From Prevotellaceae bacterium (GTDB taxonomy: Bacteria > Bacteroidota > Bacteroidia > Bacteroidales > UBA932), in assembly GCA_031288885.1 (NCBI GenBank), contig JAITQP010000248.1:1-9105 (forward strand): a stretch of DNA of 9,105 bases, read 5' to 3'. Below, one piece after another: positions 1 to 7,205 of this stretch (position 1 is its first letter; each line of letters begins with the position of its first letter). The notes beneath the pieces are model-generated. The model made no database searches. It saw only the letters and a program-made list of their open reading frames with translations, and was not told the origin of the DNA. The position numbers were made by a program, and so were the translations under genes.

Positions 1-666
1 CACCATATCGGCGGTGAGGAATTCGGGCTGCCCCAGCGCGGCAACGATGATATCCGCCGTGCGGCAAACGTCCTTAAGGTTGCGCGTGCGGCTGTGGCAA
101 ATGGTTACGGTGCAGTCGCCCGCTGCGCCCTTTTGCGACAGCAGGTTGGCCATGGGGCGACCGACAATGTTGCTGCGCCCCAGCACCACGCAATGCTTAC
201 CCGAGGTGGCTACGCCGTAGCGCCGCAGCAGCTCCTGTATGCCCGCCGGCGTGGCCGACACGTAGGACGGCAGCCCAATGGTCATGCGCCCCACGTTGAC
301 GGGGTGAAAACCGTCCACATCCTTTTTGGGGTCAATGGCCTCCACTACGCGCTGCTCGCTGATGTGCCGCGGGAGCGGCAGCTGCACAATGAAGCCGTCC
401 ACCTCGCTGTCGGCGTTGAGGCGGGCAATAACGGACAGCAGCTCCGCCTCGGTAAGGCTGTCCTCAAAGCGCAGCACCTGCGATGTGAAGCCGCACTCGC
501 CGCAAGCCTTTTCCTTGCCGGCAACGTACGTTTGGCTTGCGCCGTCGCTGCCAACAATGATGGCCACCAGCTGCGGTCGCCGCTTGCCCGCAGCAGCAAG
601 GCGCTCTACCTCTGCGCGGATTTCAGCCTTAATCTCCGCCGCAATTTTTTTACCGTCAATAAGCAT
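1..666 (-). CDS. folD: FolD bifunctional methylenetetrahydrofolate dehydrogenase/cyclohydrolase, 3' end outside window
   Basis: FolD is a cytosolic enzyme that oxidises 5,10-methylene-THF to methenyl-THF with NAD(P)+ and hydrolyses it to 10-formyl-THF, feeding purine and formyl-Met synthesis. I translated 222 codons from the ATG at 666 to the window edge, out of about 290 usual for the family. Visible landmarks are [14 protein letters not shown] at residues 46-59 (Tyr47 and Lys51 align with the family's catalytic Tyr/Lys), GFIVQLPLP at 91-99, DVDGFHP at 116-122, ATPAG at 138-142 and the nucleotide-binding GRSNIVGRP at 163-171. The frame is open to base 1, so the gene is cut by the window and not broken. 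It lies 87 bp downstream of ffh on the same strand. No Shine-Dalgarno precedes the ATG; a five-copy heptamer array ends 5 bp upstream of it. The identification is secure. Confidence 0.96.
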   Translation of the reverse strand, partial: MLIDGKKIAAEIKAEIRAEVERLAAAGKRRPQLVAIIVGSDGASQTYVAGKEKACGECGFTSQVLRFEDSLTEAELLSVIARLNADSEVDGFIVQLPLPRHISEQRVVEAIDPKKDVDGFHPVNVGRMTIGLPSYVSATPAGIQELLRRYGVATSGKHCVVLGRSNIVGRPMANLLSQKGAAGDCTVTICHSRTRNLKDVCRTADIIVAALGQPEFLTADMV

Positions 667-671
667 TCTTT

Positions 672-706
672 TTAGTGATTAGTGATTAGCGATTAGTGAT
701 TAGTGA
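672..706. repeat. Heptanucleotide tandem array, five TTAGTGA units
   Basis: There are five head-to-tail copies of TTAGTGA on the plus strand, the third being TTAGCGA. The period of seven puts TAG and TGA (plus strand) and TAA (minus strand) in all three frames. The array fills the space just upstream of the folD ATG, where a ribosome-binding site would be expected. It resembles the short heptameric repeats known from cyanobacteria and some other bacteria; any specific function is inference. Confidence 0.9.
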
Positions 707-753
707 CGCAAAGCGTGCAGCTCCGCTAATATAAATTTTTATTGGACGTTCCT

Positions 754-2076
754 CTAATTCCTCCGCATCAGGTTCATCAGGTTTTTTGCACCGCCGCTAC
801 TTACGGACTTCATCAGCTTGCGGGTGTCGTCAAACTGCCTCAGCAGGCGGTTAACCTCCTCTATTCCGCGCCCGCTGCCTGCGGCGATGCGCTTGCGGCG
901 GCTGCCGTTTATCACATCGGGCGCTTCGCGCTCCTGCGGCGTCATGGACGAAATTATGGCCTCTATGTTCCGGAATGCGTCGTCGTCAATGTCGATATCC
1001 TTCATTGCCTTCCCAATGCCCGGCACCATACCCAGCAAATCCTTAACGTTGCCCATTTTTTTGATTTGCTGAATTTGGGAGATAAAGTCGTTGAAGTTAA
1101 ACTGGTTTTTGGCTATTCGCTTTTGGATGCGGCGCGCCTCCGTTTCGTCGTACTGCTCCTGCGCGCGCTCCACCAGCGAAACGATGTCGCCCATGCCGAG
1201 TATTCTATCCGCCATGCGGTCGGGGTAGAAGACCTGTAGCGCGTCCATTTTTTCGCCCATGCTCATAAGCTTAATGGGCTTGTTGACCACCGCTCGGATG
1301 GAGAGCGCCGCGCCGCCGCGCGTGTCGCCGTCGAGCTTGGTGAGCACCACGCCGTCAAAGTTGAGGCGCTCGTTGAACTCTCTGGCGGTGTTCACGGCGT
1401 CCTGACCGGTCATGGCGTCCACCACAAAGAGCGTTTCGGAGGGCGACGTTGCCTTTTTTACGGCGGCAATTTCGCGCATCATCTCCTCGTCGATAGCCAG
1501 CCGCCCCGCCGTGTCGATGATGACCACGTTGTGGCCGTTCTTTTTGGCGTAGTCCACGGCGTTTTTGGCTATCTGCACGGCGTTTTTGCTTCCGTCCTCG
1601 GCGTACACGGGCGTTTCCACCTGCTGCCCCAGCACCTTGAGCTGGTCGATGGCGGCGGGGCGGTACACGTCGCAGGCCACGAGCAGCGGCGAGCGCCCCT
1701 TTTTGCGGATAAGCGCGGCCAGCTTCCCCGAAAACGTTGTCTTGCCGGAGCCTTGCAGCCCCGCAATCAGCACCACCGCAGGGCTCCCCTTCAGGTTGAT
1801 TTCCTCCGCCTCCCTGCCCATGAGCGCAACCAGCTCATCGTGCACAATTTTGGTGAGCATTTGCCCGGGCTTTACGGCGGTCAGCACGCTTTGCCCCAGC
1901 GCCTTTTGCTTCACCTCGTCGGTAAAGGTTTTGGCCACCTTGTAGCTCACGTCGGCGTCGAGCAGCGCCTTGCGAATTTCCTTGAGCGTTTCGGCAACGT
2001 TGATTTCGGTAATACGCCCCTCGCCCTTCAGCGTTTTAAAAGCACGCTCCAGCTTGTCCTGTAGGTTCTCAAACAT
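754..2076 (-). CDS. ffh: Signal recognition particle protein Ffh (SRP54 GTPase)
   Basis: Ffh binds 4.5S RNA and the signal sequences of nascent chains, and with the receptor FtsY delivers ribosomes to the SecYEG translocon in a GTP-dependent cycle. The 440 residues match the usual length and domain order. An N-terminal helical bundle covers about 1-90. The G domain has the P-loop GLQGSGKTT at 106-114, DVYRPAAIDQL at 136-146, DTAGR at 188-192 and TKLDGDTRGG at 246-255. The M domain starts near 325, with MGNVKDLLGMVPGIG at 341-355 and the RNA-binding segment SRRKRIAAGSG at 392-402. The tail is methionine-rich and basic. The ATG start follows a minus-strand TATATTTG box about 60 bp upstream. folD lies 87 bp downstream, possibly cotranscribed. 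Nothing essential is missing. Confidence 0.98.
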   Translation of the reverse strand: MFENLQDKLERAFKTLKGEGRITEINVAETLKEIRKALLDADVSYKVAKTFTDEVKQKALGQSVLTAVKPGQMLTKIVHDELVALMGREAEEINLKGSPAVVLIAGLQGSGKTTFSGKLAALIRKKGRSPLLVACDVYRPAAIDQLKVLGQQVETPVYAEDGSKNAVQIAKNAVDYAKKNGHNVVIIDTAGRLAIDEEMMREIAAVKKATSPSETLFVVDAMTGQDAVNTAREFNERLNFDGVVLTKLDGDTRGGAALSIRAVVNKPIKLMSMGEKMDALQVFYPDRMADRILGMGDIVSLVERAQEQYDETEARRIQKRIAKNQFNFNDFISQIQQIKKMGNVKDLLGMVPGIGKAMKDIDIDDDAFRNIEAIISSMTPQEREAPDVINGSRRKRIAAGSGRGIEEVNRLLRQFDDTRKLMKSVSSGGAKNLMNLMRRN

Positions 2077-2133
2077 GAAAAACAGCCATTCTTATAATAT
2101 TATACTTCACATTAGCTACGCAATTTTGCTGTG

Positions 2134-2141
2134 CAAATATA
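2134..2141 (-). promoter_or_regulatory. Candidate -7 promoter box for ffh
   Basis: The minus strand reads TATATTTG, an exact match to the Bacteroidota -7 consensus TAnnTTTG, in the 100-bp gap between the BRO-like gene and ffh. It sits about 58 bp upstream of the ffh ATG. I see no convincing -33 TTTG at the expected spacing, so the call rests on the -7 box and its position. Confidence 0.5.
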
Positions 2142-2176
2142 CAACTTTCCGGTTGAATATGGGGGACTGCTTCAGC

Positions 2177-3013
2177 TTATTCTCCTATTTGCCTTATACT
2201 ATCTTCTCTACCGGGCAGCTCTTTTGCATTGAGCGGGCTGATAACCGATGTGCCTGTTTGCTGCTCCAAACTTTTGCGGGCGTCTTTTGCCACTTTTGCA
2301 CCCTCCAAAGCGACGCCCTGACTTTGGTTAAACCCGACAGGATTTTTTGTTTTGCTGATTTCGGTTGCTGACGCTTCTGCTAAAATATTCAACGCAAGCT
2401 CAATGCTTGTCATATTGTCCCGCAGGTTTTCTTTTTTCAACCCTTTGAAGCTTTTGTATTGAGCAACCGTTTTCCCGCTCCACTCTTTGGTCATCAAATT
2501 GGTAAGTATGGCATACTCCAATCCCTCTTCAACGCCCGATTTTTTCCACTGGTCGGTAAGCTCCTTGCGAAACTGTATGGATTGCAGGCGTGTGTTTATC
2601 CATTCTTCGGAATAGCCCAACGCACGATAGGCAAGCATTGCGCGGTCGATGGTCAGCTCCGGGTCTTGCATTTCGTTTAGTCGGTCGTTGGCAACTTCGG
2701 CAAGCCACAGCTTGAACGGCTCGGCTTTTTTGCTTGGAATTGACTGCACAATGCGAAAAAGCTGTTTTGGAGTTGCCGACAGTGTTTTTCGCTTTTTTCC
2801 GGTTTCGGTAAGCATTTCTATCTGGGGACAATTTGTCCCTATGTACTCTCCAAGAATTTCATCGCGTTTTCGCAATTTTTTCAGGTAGTCGGTAGGATTA
2901 ACGCTGTCGGTCAGGATGCCAATCACATCCACAAGCGACAGATACCACTCTTCTGTTTCGGCACTCCATACAGAACGGATTTTCTTATTTTCAAATAATT
3001 TTACCTCATCCAC
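2177..3013 (-). CDS. BRO-N / DinD-like protein
   Basis: This 278-residue protein resembles the BRO N-terminal (phage antirepressor-type) and DNA-damage-inducible protein D family. Residues 1-110 have the BRO-N pattern: KLFENKKIRSVWS at 5-17, EEWYLSLVDVIGILTDS at 21-37 and a K/R-rich stretch through about 90. The second half resembles E. coli DinD, with GLKKENLRDNMTSIELALN at 191-209 and VAKDARKSLEQQTG at 241-254. BRO-N domains are generally associated with DNA binding; the cellular role of DinD-like proteins is only partly known, DinD being SOS-induced and reported to affect RecA. The start is GTG at 3013: an in-frame TAA lies upstream, no ATG fits, and the conserved block begins at residue 5. 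The gene is visibly more A+T-rich than ffh or the receptor, suggesting acquisition. No phage genes flank it. Confidence 0.85.
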   Translation of the reverse strand: MDEVKLFENKKIRSVWSAETEEWYLSLVDVIGILTDSVNPTDYLKKLRKRDEILGEYIGTNCPQIEMLTETGKKRKTLSATPKQLFRIVQSIPSKKAEPFKLWLAEVANDRLNEMQDPELTIDRAMLAYRALGYSEEWINTRLQSIQFRKELTDQWKKSGVEEGLEYAILTNLMTKEWSGKTVAQYKSFKGLKKENLRDNMTSIELALNILAEASATEISKTKNPVGFNQSQGVALEGAKVAKDARKSLEQQTGTSVISPLNAKELPGREDSIRQIGE

Positions 3014-3040
3014 TATGCAACTTTTTTAAATATTAATAAT

Positions 3041-3118
3041 TTATGCCTGTAATATTCATACTACTGTCGCCGCATCCTGATTTCAGCCGGCAAGCCTGCC
3101 GAAATGTCATTTACCAAC
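3041..3118. repeat. Candidate dispersed repeat with imperfect hairpin
   Basis: The gap between the RHH gene and the BRO-like gene contains a hairpin at 3080-3105: ATTT, bulge CAGC, CGGCA, loop AGCC, TGCCG, AAAT. Its minus strand has a short open frame ending at 3061 that reads NDISAGLPAEIRMRRQ. From memory, unverified, this peptide turns up as a translated repeat in Bacteroidales assemblies. That and the palindrome make me call it a repeat and not a gene. There is no T run, so a terminator is not supported. The outer bounds are approximate. Confidence 0.4.
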
Positions 3119-3128
3119 ACCTCACCCC

Positions 3129-3335
3129 CTAAAACAGCGTTGGGTGGTCTTGCACCATTTTTTGGAGAATGACGGTGATGATGGCTTCGCGGAAAAGCTT
3201 GGTGCGATTTTTTATGCCGTAACGCTTGCAAAAAGTGTCAATCAGCTTTTGCTCCTCGCTGTTGAAAATGATGGTTTTGCGGTGTATGCGCTTGCGGCGT
3301 TCTTTTTCGCTCATGTTCACTATTTTTTTTTCCAT
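3129..3335 (-). CDS. Small ribbon-helix-helix-like protein
   Basis: This 68-residue, strongly basic protein has a lysine/arginine-rich N-terminus (MSEKERRKRIHRK at 8-20), then a predicted beta strand KTIIFNSEE at 20-28 and two helices, EEQKLIDTFCKRYGI and RTKLFREAIITVILQKM. This strand-helix-helix layout is that of Arc/MetJ/CopG-type DNA-binding proteins and also of MobC-like accessory proteins. The ATG at 3335 is only 12 bp after the receptor stop, so it is probably translated from the same mRNA. Met8 is an alternative start. A local autoregulator or a regulator of the receptor operon is plausible but is inference. No toxin partner is adjacent, so an antitoxin role is not supported. The product is real-looking but the specific family is not identified. 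Confidence 0.75.
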   Translation of the reverse strand: MEKKIVNMSEKERRKRIHRKTIIFNSEEQKLIDTFCKRYGIKNRTKLFREAIITVILQKMVQDHPTLF

Positions 3336-3347
3336 ACCATATGGCGC

Positions 3348-5588
3348 TTAAAATGTTATTCCCATTTTCAGGTTAACTCTAAAGGGTGTGAGGAAGTTGG
3401 GCACTGCCACCACCGCCGCCTGCTGCCCTGCGTACTGCACCGTGCTTACCCACAGGTACGAGGACACGTTTCTGGCGTTAAAAATGTTGAGCGCCTCCAG
3501 CGTAAGGATGCAGCTTTGCAGCGCGCCGCCAAGCCGCTTCCTTACGGGCGCTCCGTGCGCTCCGTCAAACAGCACGTAGCTCAACCCCATGTCCACGCGG
3601 CGGTAGGGCGGCATGCGGAATATCAGGTCGTAGCGCTCGCCGGGCGCCAGCGAGGGGAGGCCGGCGCCGTAGCTCAGCGCCAAGCAGGCGCGCCACTGCG
3701 GCAGGGCGGGCAGGTGGTCTTGCAGCAGGACGGACAGGTTGAAGCGCTGGTCGTTGGGCATGGGGAAGTACGCCGGACGGACGGTTTGCCCGTCGGCGGC
3801 TTGGTAGGCGTCGCCGTGCACGTCCTGCTGCGCCTGCATGAGCGAGAGGCTGAGCCACGACTCCGCGCCGCTAATCAACTCTGCGCTCAGGCGCGCGTCT
3901 ACCCCCCACACGAAGCCGTCGGCGCGGCGGCTCCAGTCGTACAGGAGGGCAATGTTTTCCTGCCGGTAGGGCACAAGGTCGAGCAGCCGCTTGTAGTACG
4001 CCTCCGACGTGAGCCTAAAGGGGATGGCGTACCAGAGAAACGTTGCGCTGGCGCCCAGCGTGAGGTGCCACGAGCGCTGCGCGGTGAGGGCGGTGTTGAG
4101 CTGCATGTCCGGATTTTTCATTTCCTTAAAGAACGCCGGTTGGTGGTAGGCGCCTGCGGCGGCAAAAAATTGCCAATCCTTTCTGCCGTAGGGGTAGAAC
4201 ACGGCCTGCAGCCGCGGCGAAACGAGCAGCTCACCGCTGAGCTCCACCGCGGTGAGGCGCAGCCCGGGCGTTATGCTCAGCAGGTGTCCGCCGCCCACGC
4301 TCAGGCTGTACGCCTCCTGCACAAACAGGCTGTACTGCCATGCGCCTACGGAGACGTCGGAGTAGGCGCTGTTCAGGGTGTTGAGGGCGTTCTCGCTGCG
4401 CGGCAGCATGTAGCCGGCGGAGTCAACCCGCTGCCAGCGGTTCACCTCGTCGTGCACGTGGTAGCGCAGCGCCTTTAGCCCCCACTTGAGCGTGCCGCCG
4501 CTGTGGTACCAGCTGCCGACGTGCTCCGCAGCGTACGCTTGGGTTGCCGCGCCGGTGCGGGCGTGGTCAAACGATGCGCCCACCCCAACGTCGGAGGTGT
4601 TGCCGCTCACCTCCACGTCCGCCGCCGTTTGCTTTAGCCAGTACTCGCCAAGGATGTCGTACCGCTCCTGCTCAAGCATGCCCACCGTCGAGCCGGTAAA
4701 CCCGAGCACAACGTTATCCGAAATCCTGTACTTTGCCGTGAGCGCGCCCAGCACGCTTTGCGTCAGGTCGTCCTCGCCGCCCTCGTAGTACATGGTAAAG
4801 GTGGTTGGGTTGTCCAGCGTGCCGAAAGACGTTTCGCGGTTGACGGGCGTAAACCTGTAGCGGTTGAGGGCGTAGCTGCCCAGCAGGCTAACGGAGAGAT
4901 TTTTGTCAGGCTCAAAGTACAAGGCCGCCTGCAGGTCGGAGAACGAGGGGTTGTACTCGCCCTTTACGTCGAGCGCTCCCAGCAGGTAGGTTGCGCGCTT
5001 GTAGCGCATGCCCACCACTCCGCCCAGCTTCTTGTCGGGCAAGGCAAAGTCGCACGCCGCCGACGCGCCCAGCAGGTTGGCCTCCGCGCTTCCGCCAAAC
5101 GAGGTCGGTCGCCTGTAGGCAACGTTGAGCACGCTGGACATTTTGTCGCCAAACTCTGCGCCAAATCCTCCGGTGGAGAAGTCAATGGTGGAGGTCATGT
5201 TGGGGTTAATGAAGCTCAAGCCCTCCTGCTGCCCCGTGCGCGTGAGCATGGGGCGGTAGATTTCCACGCCGTTGACGTACACCAAATTTTCGTCGTAGCT
5301 GCCGCCGCGCACGGAGTACTGGGAGCTGAGCTCGTTGGAGGAGTGCACGCCCGGGAGGATTTTCAGGATATTCTCAAAGTGCCCCGACGCTCCGGCGAGG
5401 CGCGACAGCGTGCGCGCGTTGATGCGCTCCAGCACCCCCTCGCGAGGCTCGCGCCCCGTAACGACCACCTCCTCCAGCGTGCCCTCGAGCTGCTTTTCTG
5501 CGGCGGCGCCCTCGTTGGCAGCGTAAAGCTTTGTGCAGCACAGCAGGAGCAGCACCGGCAATATATGTTTTACTTCGAAATTCAACAA
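3348..5588 (-). CDS. TonB-dependent outer-membrane receptor, substrate unknown
   Basis: This is a 746-residue outer-membrane active transporter powered by TonB-ExbBD. A signal peptide is visible: Lys7, a hydrophobic core ILPVLLLLCC at 9-18 and likely cleavage near LYAA (21-24). A TonB-box-like segment LEEVVVTG follows at 38-45. The plug comprises ILKILPGV at 74-81, SVRGGSYDENLVYVNGVEIYRP at about 92-113, GLSFINPN at 123-130 and FSTGGFGAEFGDKMSSVLNV at 137-156. The rest is a beta barrel ending in aromatic Phe746. The carboxypeptidase-regulatory-like domain that often precedes the plug in Bacteroidota is absent, although the signal peptide suggests the protein is complete. The start is TTG at 5588 (a second TTG follows); no ATG lies between an in-frame TGA upstream and the signal peptide. 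No SusD-like partner is present, so the ligand cannot be inferred. Confidence 0.93.
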   Translation of the reverse strand: MLNFEVKHILPVLLLLCCTKLYAANEGAAAEKQLEGTLEEVVVTGREPREGVLERINARTLSRLAGASGHFENILKILPGVHSSNELSSQYSVRGGSYDENLVYVNGVEIYRPMLTRTGQQEGLSFINPNMTSTIDFSTGGFGAEFGDKMSSVLNVAYRRPTSFGGSAEANLLGASAACDFALPDKKLGGVVGMRYKRATYLLGALDVKGEYNPSFSDLQAALYFEPDKNLSVSLLGSYALNRYRFTPVNRETSFGTLDNPTTFTMYYEGGEDDLTQSVLGALTAKYRISDNVVLGFTGSTVGMLEQERYDILGEYWLKQTAADVEVSGNTSDVGVGASFDHARTGAATQAYAAEHVGSWYHSGGTLKWGLKALRYHVHDEVNRWQRVDSAGYMLPRSENALNTLNSAYSDVSVGAWQYSLFVQEAYSLSVGGGHLLSITPGLRLTAVELSGELLVSPRLQAVFYPYGRKDWQFFAAAGAYHQPAFFKEMKNPDMQLNTALTAQRSWHLTLGASATFLWYAIPFRLTSEAYYKRLLDLVPYRQENIALLYDWSRRADGFVWGVDARLSAELISGAESWLSLSLMQAQQDVHGDAYQAADGQTVRPAYFPMPNDQRFNLSVLLQDHLPALPQWRACLALSYGAGLPSLAPGERYDLIFRMPPYRRVDMGLSYVLFDGAHGAPVRKRLGGALQSCILTLEALNIFNARNVSSYLWVSTVQYAGQQAAVVAVPNFLTPFRVNLKMGITF

Positions 5589-5644
5589 TTTTAGCTTCTT
5601 AAGAACGTCAAGTCGGAGAGGTGCTCATAGCTTTTATTATTCTG

Positions 5645-5652
5645 CAAATATA
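5645..5652 (-). promoter_or_regulatory. Candidate -7 promoter box for the TonB-dependent receptor
   Basis: The minus strand carries TATATTTG, matching TAnnTTTG, in the 88-bp gap between the xseA stop and the receptor's TTG start. It lies about 56 bp upstream of that start, almost the same distance as the box before ffh. This suggests that the receptor and RHH gene have their own promoter. No clear -33 element was found. Confidence 0.5.
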
Positions 5653-5676
5653 TGAAAAATATTCCGTTCAGCGGGG

Positions 5677-6915
5677 TTACTCCTCCCCCACAACGCGGGA
5701 GGTTACCTTTCCGTCGTGCAGGATGGTTTCTATGCGGTCGCCCTGCTGCGCGTCGCCTGCGCTCCGCAGCAGCGCGCCGTTTTTGAGCGTTATGGAGTAT
5801 CCCCGCTGAAGAATGGTTGCCGGATCGGCCAGCTTTAGCTCGCTGCCGAGCCTGTCGAGCGTCAGGCGCCTGCGGGCAATGCTCTGGAGGGCTGCCTGCG
5901 AGAGGCGCTGCGGCAGGTGATCCGTAATCCGCCGCCGCTCCTGCTGTATGTAGTGCTGCGCGTAGAGCCCCAAGGTCACCTGAAAACGCTGCAAGCTGTC
6001 CCGACATTTCGTTAGGGTGCTGCTCCAGCTTTTGGAGAGGGCTTCCCACAAGCCCTCCATCCGCGCCTCCTGCTCCGCCAACCGTTCTATCAGAAACTCA
6101 GCGGCGGCGGTGGGGGTTTTGAGGTTAGCGTGCGCCACCATGTCCACCACGCTCACGTCGCGGTCGTGCCCAATTCCGGTGATGACGGGCAGCGGGAACT
6201 GCGCCACGTTGCTCGCCAGCGCGTAGCTGTCAAAGCACGACAGGTCGCTCTGCGAGCCACCTCCGCGCAGGATTGCCACCACGTCAAACTCGGAGGCTCG
6301 CTCGTACACCTGCTCCAGCGCGCCGATGATGGAGGGCTCGGCGTCCCTGCCCTGCATGGCCGCCTGAAAAAGCGCGGTGCGAAACGTATAGCCGTAGCTG
6401 TTGTGGTGCAGCTGGTGCATAAAGTCGCCGTATCCGGCGGCGGTTTCGGAGGAGATGATGGCAATGCCTCGCGGCAGGAGGGGCAGCTCCAGCGCTCGGT
6501 TCATGTCGAACACGCCGTCGGCGCGCAGCTGAGCGATGGTGTTTTTGCGCAGCAGCGCCACCTCGCCCACCGTGTACGCCGCGTCGATGTCCAGAATATT
6601 CAGCCGCAGACCGTACAGCTCGTGGTACTGCACCGCCACGCGCACCAGCACCTTCATTCCCTTGCCCAGCGCCATCCCCGTTTCAAAAGCAAAGTAATCC
6701 TTGAGCATCCTGTACACGTTGACCCAGATGTTTGCGCTTACCTTTGCCTCAATTTGTTCGCTGTCGGCGTCCTTTTGCACCAGCTCCAGAAAGCAGTGCC
6801 CCGCCCCCGACTCGCGCAGCTCGTTGATCTCCGCCATCACCCAATAGGTGTCGGGCAGCGCGTCTATGGCCTGCTTAACGATGAGCTGAAGCTCTTTTAA
6901 AGATAACGACCTCAT
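5677..6915 (-). CDS. xseA: Exonuclease VII large subunit
   Basis: XseA is the catalytic and DNA-binding subunit of exonuclease VII, which degrades single-stranded DNA from both ends into short oligonucleotides in repair and recombination. The 412 residues show an N-terminal OB-fold region (about 1-105) and a catalytic region with TAAGYGDFMHQL at 158-169, RGGGSQSDLSCFD at 217-229, GIGHDRDVSVVDMVA at 247-261 and KTPTAAAEFL at 266-275. A long helical segment (275-365) matches the coiled coil that binds XseB. The C-terminal block contains ATILQRGYSI at 367-376 (one residue either way). The ATG at 6915 is preceded after 2 bp by a five-copy heptamer array and has no normal Shine-Dalgarno. The small subunit xseB, often next to xseA, is absent; the next gene downstream is the receptor. 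Confidence 0.97.
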   Translation of the reverse strand: MRSLSLKELQLIVKQAIDALPDTYWVMAEINELRESGAGHCFLELVQKDADSEQIEAKVSANIWVNVYRMLKDYFAFETGMALGKGMKVLVRVAVQYHELYGLRLNILDIDAAYTVGEVALLRKNTIAQLRADGVFDMNRALELPLLPRGIAIISSETAAGYGDFMHQLHHNSYGYTFRTALFQAAMQGRDAEPSIIGALEQVYERASEFDVVAILRGGGSQSDLSCFDSYALASNVAQFPLPVITGIGHDRDVSVVDMVAHANLKTPTAAAEFLIERLAEQEARMEGLWEALSKSWSSTLTKCRDSLQRFQVTLGLYAQHYIQQERRRITDHLPQRLSQAALQSIARRRLTLDRLGSELKLADPATILQRGYSITLKNGALLRSAGDAQQGDRIETILHDGKVTSRVVGEE

Positions 6916-6917
6916 GA

Positions 6918-6952
6918 GGAATTAGGAATTAGGAATTAGGAATTAGGAATTA
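6918..6952. repeat. Heptanucleotide tandem array, five GGAATTA units
   Basis: There are five exact head-to-tail copies of GGAATTA on the plus strand, followed by GG. The period of seven places TAG (plus) and TAA (minus) in all three frames. The array ends 2 bp upstream of the xseA ATG. It is the same motif, in opposite orientation, as the CTAATTC units near 9032-9059. Confidence 0.95.
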
Positions 6953-6993
6953 GGTTGTTGTAACGGCGCTCAACTGATTACGAAAGCGTCAGC

Positions 6994-7148
6994 CACATTC
7001 CGTTAGGAATGTATCGCTCGGTAGCAATGAATTACCACCGTCGGTTGGGCATTCCGTAGGAATGCCTCCTTTGGTTGCATTCCTACGGAATGCAAGATTT
7101 GTGTGTGTTTGCCTTGTCTACCGAGCGATACATTCCTAACGGAATGTG
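6994..7148. repeat. Nested inverted repeat built from four CATTCC/GGAATG hairpins
   Basis: Two perfect 31-nt arms (6994-7024 and 7118-7148) are exact reverse complements. Inside them a second perfect inverted pair of 17 nt lies at 7049-7065 and 7077-7093, separated by 11 nt. Each arm is also a small palindrome with a 3-4 nt loop: 6995-7012, 7049-7065, 7077-7093 and 7130-7147. The 31-nt arms carry an extra non-palindromic tail TATCGCTCGGTAG (or its complement). The layout resembles REP/BIME elements or a short non-autonomous mobile element. No transposase of the RAYT type is in the window. It could fold as a cruciform or as a long RNA hairpin at the 3' side of the AlbA_2 transcript. Confidence 0.92.
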
Positions 7149-7205
7149 AAAGCAACCACGGCAAATTACCGAATTTGAGCCGAATTTTCCCGCTGCAACA
7201 AAGTC

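Noticed and set aside
94..675. 193-codon plus-strand ORF at the left edge
   Set aside because: The minus strand encodes FolD with all of its family motifs; the plus frame is the complement.
1531..2064. 177-codon plus-strand ORF opposite ffh
   Set aside because: The minus strand encodes the complete G domain of Ffh here, so this is a shadow.
3080..3105. Intrinsic terminator after the RHH gene
   Set aside because: The hairpin is bulged and no T run follows on either strand.
3129..3335. Antitoxin of a toxin-antitoxin pair
   Set aside because: The RHH fold would suit an antitoxin, but neither neighbour resembles a toxin of the RelE, Fic, HipA or PIN type.
3144..4478. 444-codon plus-strand ORF opposite the receptor
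   Set aside because: It is antisense to a gene with clear plug and barrel features, has no recognisable domain and is His/Arg/Val-rich in the way expected from the complement of a G+C-rich gene.
4758..5594. 278-codon plus-strand ORF opposite the receptor N-terminus
   Set aside because: It is another antisense shadow of the receptor; the signal peptide, TonB box and plug are all on the minus strand.
5591..6049. 152-codon minus-strand ORF overlapping the end of xseA
   Set aside because: It is out of frame with the xseA coiled coil and C-terminal block, low in complexity and without any domain.
6130..6900. 256-codon plus-strand ORF opposite xseA
   Set aside because: It is antisense to the conserved catalytic blocks of XseA and has no motif of its own.
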